Shown in pieces: positions 48,055 through 59,419 of a stretch of DNA of 64,000 nt (positions within the stretch are counted from its first letter, which is position 1; each line of letters begins with the position of its first letter). The stretch is taken from contig NW_025408672.1 of assembly GCF_020360975.1 (NCBI RefSeq), positions 2,480,001-2,544,000 on the forward strand, in the 5' to 3' direction. A program made the position numbers and the translations under genes. This DNA is from Hirsutella rhossiliensis (Eukaryota > Ascomycota > Sordariomycetes > Hypocreales > Ophiocordycipitaceae). A model generated the notes under the pieces. It was not told the origin of the DNA. It searched no databases and was given only the letters and a program-made list of their open reading frames with translations.

Positions 48055-48543
48055 TCACGTGCCAGCTGAAGCAGACCTCCGAGACATACTAGTACCTTCA
48101 GTTGCGTCTTCATCTCCTCGCGTCCTCTTCCGGTGTCTTGAAATCGTGGGACCCAAGGAGCTGTTCGCTGTACAGGTGGCGTTGGCGTCTAAAGGACGTG
48201 GCATTCCCCACGGCAATGTCTCAGGCATATCTCTGACGATAATGTCAAAGTGTGGCTCCTTATTGCTGATGTTCGAGGACGATTCCTCGTTGCTTGTGTC
48301 TAAAGGTGGTAGGGCAGTGATAGCATCGCCTTCTTGTATGTCAAGGAATTCGAGGCAAAGCGCTTGTTTGGCAGTAGGTCGAAAGACGGGCTTTTCGAAA
48401 AGGAGATGGTTGATAAAAGAAACGGCACCTTTATACCCCTTGCCCTTAAAATATAGGTGAAAGCGAAGTGCGCTAGGGTCGTGGTCGTTCTCCGACAGTG
48501 GCAATCCATAAAAGAGCTCCTGTCGGCGGACTAGGGCAGCCAC
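48055..48543 (-). pseudogene. Protein-kinase C-lobe fragment (162-codon ORF)
   Basis: Open minus-strand frame from ATG 48543. Residues about 34-67 read KGKGYKGAVSFINHLLFEK, then PVFRPTAKQAL and LEFLD. This fits the kinase subdomain X-XI pattern G-x-x-A-x-x-FI-x-x-LL-x-x-x-P-x-x-RPTA-x-x-AL-x-x-x-FL, with the invariant Arg of RPTA. No catalytic or ATP-binding part is present; the right-hand side runs into RIPped repeat at about 48600. The C-terminal ~90 residues are polar and Ser/Arg-rich. It looks like the 3' end of a host kinase gene cut off or captured by the flanking transposon. RIP is absent. Confidence 0.45.
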
Positions 48544-48625
48544 GTTAGGGAGGGACCTAGAGAAGGGATCCCTGGCCTATATAATAGGAACGCATAAAGA
48601 CTTCCTAAGTAAGGAAGGGAGTTGT

Positions 48626-49432
48626 TAAAGGGAGTTGTTAAAATGCCCCTATATTTTAATAGAATGCCCCTAAGTCGTAGCTTAGACGGTTATATAATAA
48701 GGGCGTTACTATACTATCGTTTTCCCTACTTAATAGTTACTTAAGTAGTACTTAGGCTATTTTAAGAGGAGTCTAACCGTTTTAAGTAAAAGTTATATTA
48801 CTTAGACTACTTATTTAGTTAAGGAGTATATATAACTTACTAATTAAGTATAGTCCGCTCTAGTAGTATAGTTATAACTAATAGCCTAAGCTTTACTAAG
48901 GTAACTTAATAGCTAGTAAGCTAGATATTAGTCTATATACCTATACCGTCTATTAAGTAGATTAACGCGTAAAATACTACGTTTACTATCGCGAAGTACG
49001 TCTAAGATATTAAGTTTAGGGTAACTATAAAGGGTATACCGCTTAAGGCCCTATTAAGCGAGATAGAAAGGGACGTATATAGAGGGTATTTAGTACTACT
49101 AATAATAAGGCTACCTATAAAAGCTAGAAAAATAAGGCCGTTTATAGAAGTTAAAAAGTAAATAGTAAGGCTATTAATAAAAGCCCCCGCCTAAGCGAAT
49201 ATACCTATATAACTAATAAGGGGGTATTAATAGGGAGCCTAGAAGAAGGTATTAAAAGGGGTATATATAATATAATTAATACCTACTTATATCCTCTCTT
49301 CGTAAGATTTACTATAAAGTAAGGGCATTGCTAATACTAAGAACTACCGACGTAATACTATAATAGAGCCACTATACCGCCGCGAATTCGAGACCTAGCA
49401 AGTCGCGCTTGCTGCAGTCAATGCCGTCGGGC
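48626..49432 (+). repeat. Long inverted repeat, right arm
   Basis: Starts GGGAGTTGTTAAAATGCCCC; just before it GGGAGTTGTTAAA is repeated. It matches 45450-45722 plus 37052-37574 in reverse complement, without the copia insertion. From about 49350 it encodes the start of the FAR1-like frame (RREFET, VALAAVNAVGL), cut off at 49432 where the SINE begins. It thus looks like the 5' end of a MULE copy pointing right. Confidence 0.75.
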
Positions 49433-49433
49433 T

Positions 49434-49790
49434 TACATGGCGCAATGGTCTTCGCAACAGTTATGAGCCCGGGAGGGGATGGCTAACTACCCCTGTAATT
49501 TCCGGTAACTGCGTGCGGTGCGGGGTTCGTTCGATTCCCGTAGATGAGGATCCCGTGGGGATTGGCCTGTATAAAAATTCCCAGAATGCAAGTGTCTATA
49601 CACTGGTTGTTGGATGCGTGTAGCGTTATAGTGGTCCAGGAATCCCGGGATAATCCCGGCCTCCCTGAGGGGGTGTGTCGGGAAGAAAGACAGACATCAG
49701 ATATGTGTCAATTGCAGCGCACCTGTTGGAGCGCGTTCCACTTTTGCCTGCATGGCGCAATGGTCTTCGCAACAGTTCGTGCCTTGTACC
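49434..49790 (+). mobile_element. tRNA-derived SINE, copy 3
   Basis: Starts CATGGCGCAATGGTCTTCGC and repeats GCATGGCGCAATGGTCTTCG at about 49749. GAGTTATGAGCCCGGGAGG-type sequence, then GGGGTTCGTTCGATTCCCG, a B box with a 2-bp insertion. Mostly un-RIPped. The 128-codon ORF over it is repeat-derived. Confidence 0.6.
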
Positions 49791-50077
49791 GTCACATCGT
49801 GCAGCGCCCCCGGCTTGACAAGAAATTCAAGAATCAAGAAGTGAAAAGTATCAGGGTTTTTAAATCTACGAGCGCGAGACTTAGGAAGTCGCATGCGCTA
49901 TTAATAATCAGATTATCCCTAGGTCTATAAAGACGTTAATTATTCTATTTACCCTTAACCGTGTCCTACGCGTACTATTATATCGTAGATAACTAAATAG
50001 GCTATTAATTGCATGCGTAGCGACTAATATAATAGTTCTAAACGTATATAAGGGTTAATAATACTAAGACGTAATAA
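49791..50077. other. Stretch with no gene
   Basis: Un-RIPped to about 49915, then AT-rich RIPped DNA. No recognisable feature. Confidence 0.3.
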
Positions 50078-50390
50078 GTTATTCCTAGCATTCCTAACTT
50101 CGTCTAGAGTTTTAGGCGATAATAGTATACTACCTACTAATTTATATTCTATACCTTCGCTATTAATACGGGACGTTATTCCTAGCATTCTAAATTTAGT
50201 CTAGAGTTTTAAGTTAGACGATAATAGTCTACTATCTACTAATTCGTGTCATATTAACCATTGCACCACGCAGGCAAAAGTAGAATGCATACTCTAGCAG
50301 TTAACGCTGCAAATAGCGCACATAGCCTATGTTTAATAATTCGCATTCCGCACCTTCGCTATTAATGCGGAACGCGGCACTAACATTATC
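50078..50390. repeat. 97-bp tandem duplication with SINE fragment inserted
   Basis: GTTATTCCTAGCATTC starts at 50078 and again at 50175. The second unit is interrupted at about 50250-50330 by a minus-strand SINE fragment (ACCATTGCACCACGCAGGCA), after which the unit resumes with CACCTTCGCTATTAATGCGG. Confidence 0.6.
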
Positions 50391-50392
50391 TA

Positions 50393-51021
50393 CTAGGGGG
50401 GCCTAAAAGTCGGCCGCCGACCCTATTCCATAGTGCGTTAATTAAGGACAAACGCGTTAATTAGGGAAAGGCAGGTACTTCTTAGCCCCGTAAATTTATT
50501 AGCTAAACAAAGTATTATATTTAATCGGTTAAACGTATAACTAACCCCGCTAGTACGATATATATAATAAGTTAGGGATTCTATATACTATCGTAACCTA
50601 AAATATTAATAAAGATACTATTATTTTAGCTCTACCTTAATAACTTTAAATTTATACCTAGTACCCTTAATAAAGCTATTACTTATTATTTATACCTTAT
50701 TAGCCTTAAGGGTTAGTACCTACCGTAATATAGTACGCTCTATAGCCTCTAAGGTTACTAAGTTAGCCGCCTCTTATATAATATCGCGATCTTAGGTTCT
50801 CGGCTAAGTAATAGTATTACTATATAAAAATACATATTAGTATTAATAGAATTTAAAATTAGCGCGGTTATATAAGAAAACAGTAGTACTTATATTTATA
50901 TAGTAGGATTACCTTATTCTATATATCTTTTTTTCCTTCTTAATTAACGCGTTTATCCTTAATTAATATACCCCCTATCCTTATAAAATAAGGTTAGCGG
51001 CCGACTTTTAAGCCCCCCTAG
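50393..51021. mobile_element. TIR element, 629 bp, TA target duplication (MITE-like)
   Basis: Ends CTAGGGGGGCCTAAAAG and its complement CTTTTAAGCCCCCCTAG, with TIRs extending about 85 bp including the inner string ACGCGTTAATTA. TA flanks both ends (50391-50392, 51022-51023). The interior is RIPped and shows no transposase, so it is probably non-autonomous, of the Tc1/mariner/pogo type by its TA target. Confidence 0.7.
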
Positions 51022-51160
51022 TAGAACCTAGGCTTATAGCTTATATGCTAATTAGGCCGGGCAATTTTCTTCCTAAACCTATCCTAGCATCGCGTATATA
51101 CCTAGGTTTAATCGCGCTAGCTCCCCGTAAGACGTCCTTAGCTATATTTATGCCCTATAC

Positions 51161-51857
51161 TATAAGAATATACCCTTATATTCCTATTTTACTGTTATAA
51201 AGAAATAATAGGCATAGGGAGGCTTTATAGAATAAGCTAGTAAAAAGAGGCTCTATAATACAGTCTAAGGGAATAACCCTTAAAAGACAAAGACCTCTAC
51301 TAGACATCTATACCTTCCTCTAGGAAAAGCGGGTCAGGATAAGCCTATCCTTACAAACAAAAATATGCATAAAATGCATAAGTCAATTACGAGCAGAACG
51401 GATACCCTATTTCCTATTTTGGCCTAGCGGTTCCAAAGATATCCGCGATACGAGAATAGGTAGGGCATAGAACATTCTAGTTAAATCCACTACTTATACT
51501 AGAACCCATAGTCTTACGTCAACCATCACGCTATAATTAGACCACCTACTAAGTTAGGAAGATATACTATAGATAGAGCTTTTTAAGCACTATAGAATAT
51601 GCTAGAAAGCTAACTAATTGGTCTACTAGTAGGCGAGCAATGGTCTATAAAAGACGAAGGATTTCCCTGGGAGTAGTAGATAGAACAAGCAAGTTCGCAA
51701 GCATCTTTTACAACGCTATTCTTTCAATATATTATTCAGCCCCTTATATGCTCGTTATAAATTCCGGACGAAATCCTACCCTATACTCCTTCGACCGATC
51801 TTTCCGCTTACGACTTCGATTACCCGATTCTACGCTTATTACTTATACCTTCTTATA
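51161..51857. mobile_element. Solo LTR, 697-bp family, copy B
   Basis: Same length and ends as copy A (TATAAGAA...TTCTTATA). The flanks TATAC and TATAA agree in four of five bases. It is the least RIPped copy (e.g. CAAGCAAGTTCGCAAGCATC at 51677). The 88-codon ORF starting at 51640 runs from the LTR into adjacent DNA and is not taken as a gene. Confidence 0.75.
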
Positions 51858-53078
51858 TATAATAAGGGCTATCTTAAGCCCGCTAAAGTTTTCGACGCTA
51901 AGGTAAAAGGTATATTAAAGGGTTTAAAGGCTATAGTAAGCCTTCTAAAAACTAACTATATCTTTATTTACCCTAATAACCTCGCGACTATAATATACTT
52001 ATAGGGCACGCTAAGCGACTCTTTATAAGAGGTCTTCCTTAAGTTTTAATCTTTAGCGCGAAAATATAGAGCTATAGAGGTCTATTAGATTACCGGCTAT
52101 ACTAATATCCTAGGTAATAAGGCTAATACTCTCGTAAAGTAAGAGTATTACTACTAAAACCTACTAATAACGTCCTAACGCTAGCGTACCTATAAAAGAT
52201 TACCTAATAGTAGCTAGAAGAGGCTTTTAAGGCCTAGTAGGAAGCCTTTACGCTAGAGTAATATAAAGACCTAAGGCTTAAAGCTATATCTAGCTATCTA
52301 TTAAAATTAGCGCTCTCTTAGCCCTTACTTTATAACCTTACTTATAGTAAGAACCTACTATAAGGATTTTACTAACTACTATAAAAGGTTTAGTTATAAT
52401 AATATATAACTAATATACTTATATAGATAACGAAAAGAGCTAGTATATATCTTTTACTATAAAATAGTTACGCTATAGTATTATATATAGCTTATACCTT
52501 TACTACTTATAGCTATTAACCGCGTAATTAGTAAGGACTTTAATAAATTTATTAGGCTAGTAAAAGTAAGCTCCTTCTTTAAAGGAATCTACCTATACTA
52601 CTAAACGGTTATTATTCTCCTCTCTTACCCTACCTTTTCCTCTTAATTCTTTCTATTACCTACTTTAATCTTAGGCGGCGTTAAGGTCTCGCGACTATAT
52701 AATCGCTAAGGTTATTAAGGGCTATAAGGCCCTAGAAGTAAATTAGCTAATCTAACTATAAGATAGCTTTCTCTTTATATTTAGACGTCCCGCTAATAGG
52801 TAATAGGTTTATTATAAGCGCCGTTAAGCCGCTAAAATACTAGATAGTAGGTAAAGTATATAATATATAGTATATAGATACCTACTAGCTTAGCACGTCT
52901 TATACTCCCCTATAGAGACCTAAGCGACTAAAAGTTACTAGACGGAAAATATACTAAGGTTATAGCTAAGTACTATTAAGGCTATAAAGGTAGCTTTATA
53001 GCTTCCTCTCCTTTATAAATAGATCTTATTATATAATATAATATACTAGTATACCCTATTTATTATATATACGAGATA
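51858..53078 (+). pseudogene. LINE ORF2 3' fragment (RNase H to end), RIPped
   Basis: At 51890-52140 FDAKVKGILKGLKAIVSLL, IYPNNLATI and ITGYTNILGNKANTLVKQ match the Tad1 RNase H block (E-x-x-G...DN..A...W-x-P-G-H-x-G-I-x-G-N-E-x-A-D-x-L-A-K). At about 52380-52600 the C-terminal Cys/His region and RLVKVSSFFKGI follow, like the family end. 52620-53078 is likely 3' UTR. No RT is present. It may have been truncated before or during the insertion of solo LTR B on its left. Confidence 0.6.
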
Positions 53079-53132
53079 TTAAGATCGGAACGCTTATTTA
53101 CTATACTACTTAATAAGTAGTAAGTAGTTCGT
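53079..53132. repeat. Hairpin module, copy 3, RIPped and truncated
   Basis: TTAAGATCGGAACGCTTATT to AAGTAGTTCG; the hairpin is degraded by RIP. Cut by solo LTR C. Confidence 0.6.
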
Positions 53133-53665
53133 TATAAGAATATACCCTTATATTCCTATTTTACTATTATAAAGATATAATAGGTATAGGGAGGCCGTAT
53201 AAAATAAGCTAGTAAAAAGAGGCTCTATAATATAGTCTAAGGGAATAACCCTTAAAGATAAAGACCTTTACTAGATATCTATACCTTCCTTTAGGAAAAG
53301 CGGGTTAAGATAAGCCTATCCTAATAAAATAAAATATATATAAAATGCATAAGTTAATTACGAGTAGAACGGATACCCTATTGCCTATTTTGGCCTAGCG
53401 GTTCTAAAGATATCCGCGATACGAGAATAGGTAGAGCATAGAACATTCTAGTTAAATCTACTACTTATACTAGAACCTATAGTCTTATGTTAACTATTAC
53501 GTTATAATTAAACTACCTACTAAGTTAAAAAGACATACTATAGATAGAGCTTTTTAAGCACTATAGAAACTACTAGAAAGCTAACTAATTAGTCTACTAG
53601 TAGGCGAGTAATAGTCTATAAAAGACAAAGGATTTCCCTAGGAGTAGTAGATAGAATAAGTAAGT
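53133..53665. mobile_element. Solo LTR, 697-bp family, copy C, truncated
   Basis: Matches copies A and B from TATAAGAATATACCC up to GATAGAATAAGTAAGT, then stops where the next LINE begins; about 160 bp of the right end is missing. Confidence 0.7.
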
Positions 53666-53899
53666 AATATTATTATGTCTTCTTAGCTAACTTTTCGAAA
53701 CTAAGCCTAAAACACGGAAAAAGCATACGCCTAGAACCGTCGCGAATAGCGTATTACGCCCCCCTAAGTATAGCCTCGTATAGCTACTAGCAGGTACGTA
53801 ATATACTACTAAAGATTGCGAATTAGGCGAGGTTCTCCCCTATATAGGTAGAAAACTCTTCCCCGCCCTTGCTAACTAAGGGTATATGCCCCCCCCCGC

Positions 53900-55460
53900 T
53901 AATAGGACTAAGCCCGGACCCGACTTAGGACCCCGGCCTAGATATAAGGAGGGCCCCTTTAACTTTAACCCCCCCCCTTAACTTAAGGGTTAAAATAAGC
54001 ACCCTAAAGGCTAGGGCCCGCTTAGAAGAAGCTCTAAAAGGCTAACGCCTTCTAAGGACCCTAGAAGAAAGGCCTAGGACCCGAGACTAGGACTTAGAGG
54101 ATATTAAGATAAAAGATAATACCTAGCTTATACTAAAGACTAGCCTCTTTAGGCCTAGCCTAGCCCTACCTTAAGCTAGCTACTTTTAGCTTAACTAGCC
54201 CTTAAAGTAAGTAAAGGGGCGAAAGAGAGCTACGCTTAGTAGCCCTATTAGCCCTATACTTATCCGACCTACGTTCTAACGCTCGTAGTAGACCTAGCCC
54301 TAGCCCTAGTACCCCTTCCTTAGGGACCGGGCCTAGGGCTTCCTTTAATAGGCCCTCTAGGCCCTTAAGGAATCCTAAAAAATCGAACCCTTCTATAAGA
54401 CCCTTATAGAAGGGCTTAAGAAGGCAGCTATAAGGACCCCGGACCGCTAACAGCCCCCGTAACAGCCCCTATACTAGCCTAAGGCCGCCTAGTAGCCTAG
54501 GGCTACCTAAGGAAACCTCGAAGCGAGCTCGTAGGCTAAGGTTACCGTAAAGAAGGCGCCTAATGCCCTAGCTAAGGCCCTAGCTAAGGCTCCGGCGAAA
54601 GCCCTAGCTAAGACCCTAGCTAAGGCCCTAGCTAAGAGGAACGTAAAAGAGGACTTCTAACTTATCCTAAAGCTAAAGAAGGAATCGTTAACGCCGACTA
54701 TTAACCTTATTACGCTTCGCAACGAGCTTAATAAGGCTATAAGGGAACTAGCTATATTAGCTCTATTAACCTTAAATAGAGGTAATATAGTTATAACGAT
54801 AAAGGCCCCGTATATAGTAAAGAAGCTTTTAGAGTAGCGGGAGAAGTAGTCCTTATACCTTAAGGAGCTACCTATTAAATCGGCCGACCTTCCTACTAGC
54901 TAGACTAAGCTAGTAGCCCGGAGCGTCCCTAACCTCTTAGAGACCCCTATCCTCGATATCTTCGCTATAGAAGCTAAAACCTTTAGTAGGATCGATATCC
55001 TAGGGCAGCCTAGGTAGCTAGGCACCCTAGGCCTAACGTAGAAGGTAAGATCGGTCGTCTTCGTAGTCCCTTTAGAGGCTATAAGGGCCGAATACTAGAA
55101 AAAAGGCCTTTATATAGTAGGTCTATAGATTTAAGTTAAGGCCTATAAGGAATATACTATATATACGTAGTGCTATAGGTACCTTTCCTTCGGCTATAAC
55201 CCTTAGACCTACCGGCAGCCTATTAGGTATACCTTTTACCCGGAAAAGTACTTAACTAAGGACTATAACTGCCTTTACTATAAGGCTAGCTAAGGCTTCC
55301 CTTACTTTAAGGTCTAATACTATAACTATAAGGGAGAGCACCTTATAACTAATAAAGTATAATACGGAGTCTATAAGGGAATAACTAATACTTAATAGCC
55401 TTAGCCCCTTTACGCTTATAGGCCCCTAGGCCCCTAGGCCTAACTACGACCCTATTAGTA
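53900..55460 (+). pseudogene. LINE ORF1, RIPped
   Basis: Contains Pro/Arg-rich N-terminal sequence, repeats of GCCCTAGCTAAG (54563-54640; Ala-Lys-Ala-Leu-type repeats), a globular region (54660-55250) and the zinc-knuckle-like DYNCLYYKASQGFPYFK at 55261-55310, with one Cys codon surviving. The start is approximate. Confidence 0.55.
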
Positions 55461-55464
55461 TTAT

Positions 55465-58400
55465 ATAGTATAATACTAATAGGTAGGAAATAGCTAACCT
55501 ATCGATCTTAGAGTAGGCCCTAGAAATAAGAGCGGACCTTATCTTATTATAAAAGCCTTACCTCTATAAGATCGATAATAGCTATATCCCTATATAGTAT
55601 CCGGCCTATAACGTTATAACCCCTATCCCCTCTACTAACTTTCTTAAGCTCGCTAAGAGGCCTAGGGTTATAGCTTATAAGAGGAAGGAAGCTTAAATAA
55701 AAGCTAGCCCTAGCTTCGACCTCTTTTACGATCTTAATATATATGCTATAAGGGTAAAAGGCGCCGAGCCGTTTACCCTTATTAACCTATATAACGAAAA
55801 AGAGGTTAAAGGGGCCCTAGCTAGCTAAGGCCGGTAAGGGCCCCTTACGATAGAAAGGCTACTACTAATAGCCTAGCTCCTATAGTAGCCCTTCCTACTA
55901 GTAAGGGACTTTAACCTATACTACCCTTATTAGAACCCTTTTATAGAACCCTCTAAGGCCCGTAAGGTAGAAGCCCTTATTAGCTAGCTCGACCGCTATA
56001 AAGCTTCCTTACTAACGGACCTTAAGGTAGCTATAAAAGGCACCTATTAAAGGAAAGGCTTAAAAGGGGCCTCGGTTATAGACCTTACTTTCTATAGCCC
56101 CTTTAAATAGCTAACCTAGGCTAACTTCCGCTTCCTAGAGGCTATAGGCTTAGATTATAAGCCTATAGCCTTTAAAGCTAGCTTAAGGGGCCCTAATAGG
56201 CTACTACTAGCTAGGCCTACTACCTATAATTATAGGAAAGTAGACTAAAAGGTATTCTTAGAATACCTAGCTAAGAAGGAATAAGACCTCCTTATAGCTA
56301 TAGAGAGGGCTATAAAAAGAGATAACTTAGAAGGGATAGCTTCCCTTTTAATAAGAACCCTTATAAAGGCCTCGAACGTAGCGATACCGAAAAAGAGGCC
56401 TTATAAGGGATCTAAGCCCTAGTAGACCGACGAGCTAACCTGCCTTTAGAAAGCCCTAAGCCTAGCCTAACGGGCTTATAGGCTAGCCTAAGATAAGGAG
56501 AGCTAGAAGAGCTTTATAGAGGCCCGAAATAGCTTTAAGTATATTATTAAGGCTACTAAAAAGTAATACTAAGAGAGCTTCTTAATAAAAGTAGTAGGAA
56601 AGGACGTCTTTACGGCCTTTTCTTATACTAAGGCTAGAGCTAACCCTACCCTTCCTAGTATCTTATATATAAAAGAAGGGATAGAGGTAAAAGCTAATAC
56701 CTTTACGGAAAAATACGAGGCCTTCTTAATAACCCTTTTTCCGACCCCGGACCCTAGCCCTAGCCCTCCCTTTAGCCCCCCTTAGAGCCTAGAAAAAGAA
56801 GAGCCCCTAAGCTATATAGGTAGTAAGGGCACGGTTAAGTAGGACTAGCTAGAGCTAAAGGACCCTAAGATTAGGAGGGCTATTTTTAGCTCTTTTAATA
56901 AGAAAGCCCTTAGCCTAGACTCCCTTAGCTTCCTCCCTATCTAATACGCGTATAAGGCTATCCCTATAGTCTTTAATAGGGCCTATAAAGCTTTATTTAA
57001 CTAAGGATACTACCTTAAGGCATAAAAGGAAGCTATAAGAATTATACTTCCTAAGTAAAATAAGCTAGACTATACTATCCTTAAGGCCTATAAGGTTATA
57101 AGTCTACTTAACTACTTAGGAAAGGTCCTCGAAAAGCTATACGCTACCCGGCTAAGCTATTTAGCTAATACGGCCGGGCTTTTAAACCCTACGTAGCTAG
57201 GGGGACGAAAATAGCGGTTAGCTATAGACACGGCCTTCCTCCTTCTATACTATATCTAAAAGAAGCGGGAGTCTAATAAGAAGGCTATTACTAGTACCCT
57301 CCTATTAAATATAAAGGGCGCCTTCGATTTCGTATCGAAGGAACAGCTTATAAGGGTCCTAAGGGAATTAAACCTCCCTAAGGCCCTTATAAGCTAGGTA
57401 GACTACTTCCTTACCGAAAGGAAGATCTAGCTAGCCTTCGAGGGGTAAGTCTAGCCCCTTATAGACCTAGTAATAGGGGTGCCCTAAGGGTCCCCTATTA
57501 GCCCTATTTTATTCCTCTTATACGTAAGGGGGATACTAGCGGCTAAGGGATACTAGCTATCTTATATAGATAACTTTAGTATCTCTATAACGTTAACCTC
57601 GGCTAAGAAGAACGTTCGGCAGCTAGAAGTAATAGCTGCTAACCTATTCGAATAAGCTAAAGACTAAGGGGTCTACTTCGACCCCTTAAAGATAGAACTT
57701 ATTTACTTTAGTAGGCAACGGCAGCCTATTTTAGAGGGTATAATAGTAGGAGGCTTATTTTTTGAGGCAAAGCCCTTAGTATAGTAGCTAGGGGTCTTCT
57801 TTAATTCTAGGCTCCTATTTAAATAATATATCGAGAAGAAGGTAGCATCCGTATAAGCTGCCTTCGAAGGACTATCCCGCCTAACCTCTACGCAAAAAGG
57901 CCTATTGTTTAGAGCCTCTAGATAGCTCTACTAGGCCTACGTAACCTCTATAGTAGACTACGGGGCCTAACTTTAGTATAAGGGGCCTAAGACCCTTAAG
58001 AGCCTTATAAAGCCTTTCTAAAGGCTATAAAACTAGGCTCTTTTAAAGGTCTTAGGGGCCTTTAAAGGATCCCTTATTAGGGCTTTAGAAGCTAAAGCGG
58101 CCCTACCGCTACTTAAGGTACGATTTAAAAGGGCATGCCTCTCCTATGCCCTCCGGACCCTATACTTCTTACCTAGTCACCCTATAAGGCAGGCTTACGA
58201 CCTAGCTATACGGGATAACCTCGCCGACTCGGGCTCCGACCTAGGGGCCTTAAGCTATATTAGGCTATATACGTAGCTATTCCGCCTCCTTAAAGGCTTA
58301 GTAGCCCTTATAGGACCTAATTATAACTTAGAAAGAAGGAAAGCTAGCTAGGAGCCCCTATAGGCCCTAGAGCCTAAGGCCTTTATTATAATAATAAAGG

Positions 58401-59419
58401 CCCTTAAGCTCTTAGCTAAGAAGTAATACTAACGCCTCTTAGCTAGCCTAGCTAGCCTAAAAGACTTCGGGTTACGGCCCCTAGCCTTTTATACCGACGG
58501 CTCTAAGGGGTGCCCTAAGGGGTCCCCTATAGAGACTAACGCTTACTCCTTCTACGAAATAGGCCTAGAAAATAGGCCTATTAAGACGTACTACGAGAAC
58601 CTAGGGCCCTCGATCGAAGTAGCTAATATAGAGCTATTCGCGATACTAAGTGTCCTAGAGGACCTAGCTAAGAGGCCTCGGCCCTTAAAGCTTAGCCCTC
58701 TTAACCCCCTTATAGATACCTATATCTTTATAGATAGCTAAGCCGCTATAAAGAAGGTTATAGGTTTCTTAGACCTAGCTATATATATTAAAAGGGTCCT
58801 ATCTAGCTTAGAAGCCTTTTATAACGTATAGCTATACTAGTGCCTTAGCTACCTAGGGATCTTTAGTAACTAGCTAGCCGACCAGCTAGCTAAAAGAGGC
58901 TTAGGGGCCCCTACCCGAGGGACCCCCTTAGTCTCTATTAGCTACTTATAAAGAAAGGTCCGGCAAGCTACTAAGGACTATTAAAAGGGACTCTAAGCTA
59001 CCGAGGCGGCTAAAGGCCCTAGGGCTAAGGGCCTAGGTAAGCACTATACGTCTATTTAAAAGACCCCCCGCCTAGCCCTTAGCCTAAAAAAGGACCTTAT
59101 AGGGAGGCCTAGGCCGACCCTCTCGGCCTTCTACTAGCTCCTCTTTAGGGCCGGCTTCTTATTTTCCTTCCTAAAAAGGACTAATAAGGTAGACCGAGAC
59201 GACTGCCGCTACGGCTAAGGAAGGCATACGGCTAGGCACCTTATCCTAAGGTGCCTGAACTATAGGAGGGAAAGAGAGGTCCTTTACCGGACCTCTAAGA
59301 GACGGAAGGGGGCCCTTAGCCTACCTATTCTCTATAGCTCTAAGGAAGGAAGGGAAGCCCTTCTAACCTTCTTAGCTAAAACAGAGATAGGGACAGCTAA
59401 GTGGCTCGAAAAGGAGTAA
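55465..59419 (+). pseudogene. LINE ORF2: endonuclease, RT, RNase H
   Basis: About 1,318 codons, stop at 59417-59419 after TAKWLEKE. Endonuclease from about 55490 (ANLSILEQALEIRADLILLQ; later FLLVRDFNLYYPY at about 55900 = GDFNLHHP). RT: AIRIILPKQNK (57030), GGRKQRLAIDTAFLL (57200), DLVIGVPQGSPISPILFLLY (57460-57520), SYIDNFSISI at 57560 (from F-x-D-D). RNase H: FYTDGSKG (58490), NIELFAILSVLEDL, FIDSQAAIKKV (58730), NQLADQLAKRG (58870). C-terminal RHTARHLILRCLNYRRER (59225) is the zinc-binding end. All disruptions are of RIP type. Confidence 0.8.

Larger units (their letters stand above)
45723..48625. other. Un-RIPped 2.9-kb island between inverted-repeat arms
   Basis: CA and TG frequencies return to normal at about 45700 and drop again at about 48600, matching the edges of the arms. 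It holds strong hairpins, a SINE, a candidate secreted-protein ORF, a hairpin module and a kinase-like fragment (listed separately). It is either unique host sequence caught between two head-to-head transposon copies or cargo of one composite element. Other short ORFs in it overlap each other and look like chance. Confidence 0.6.

Noticed and set aside
49544..49930. 128-codon plus-strand ORF
   Set aside because: Runs across SINE copy 3 into non-repeat DNA; no domain.
51640..51906. 88-codon ORF as a gene
   Set aside because: It starts inside solo LTR B and ends in the LINE fragment; no conserved motif.
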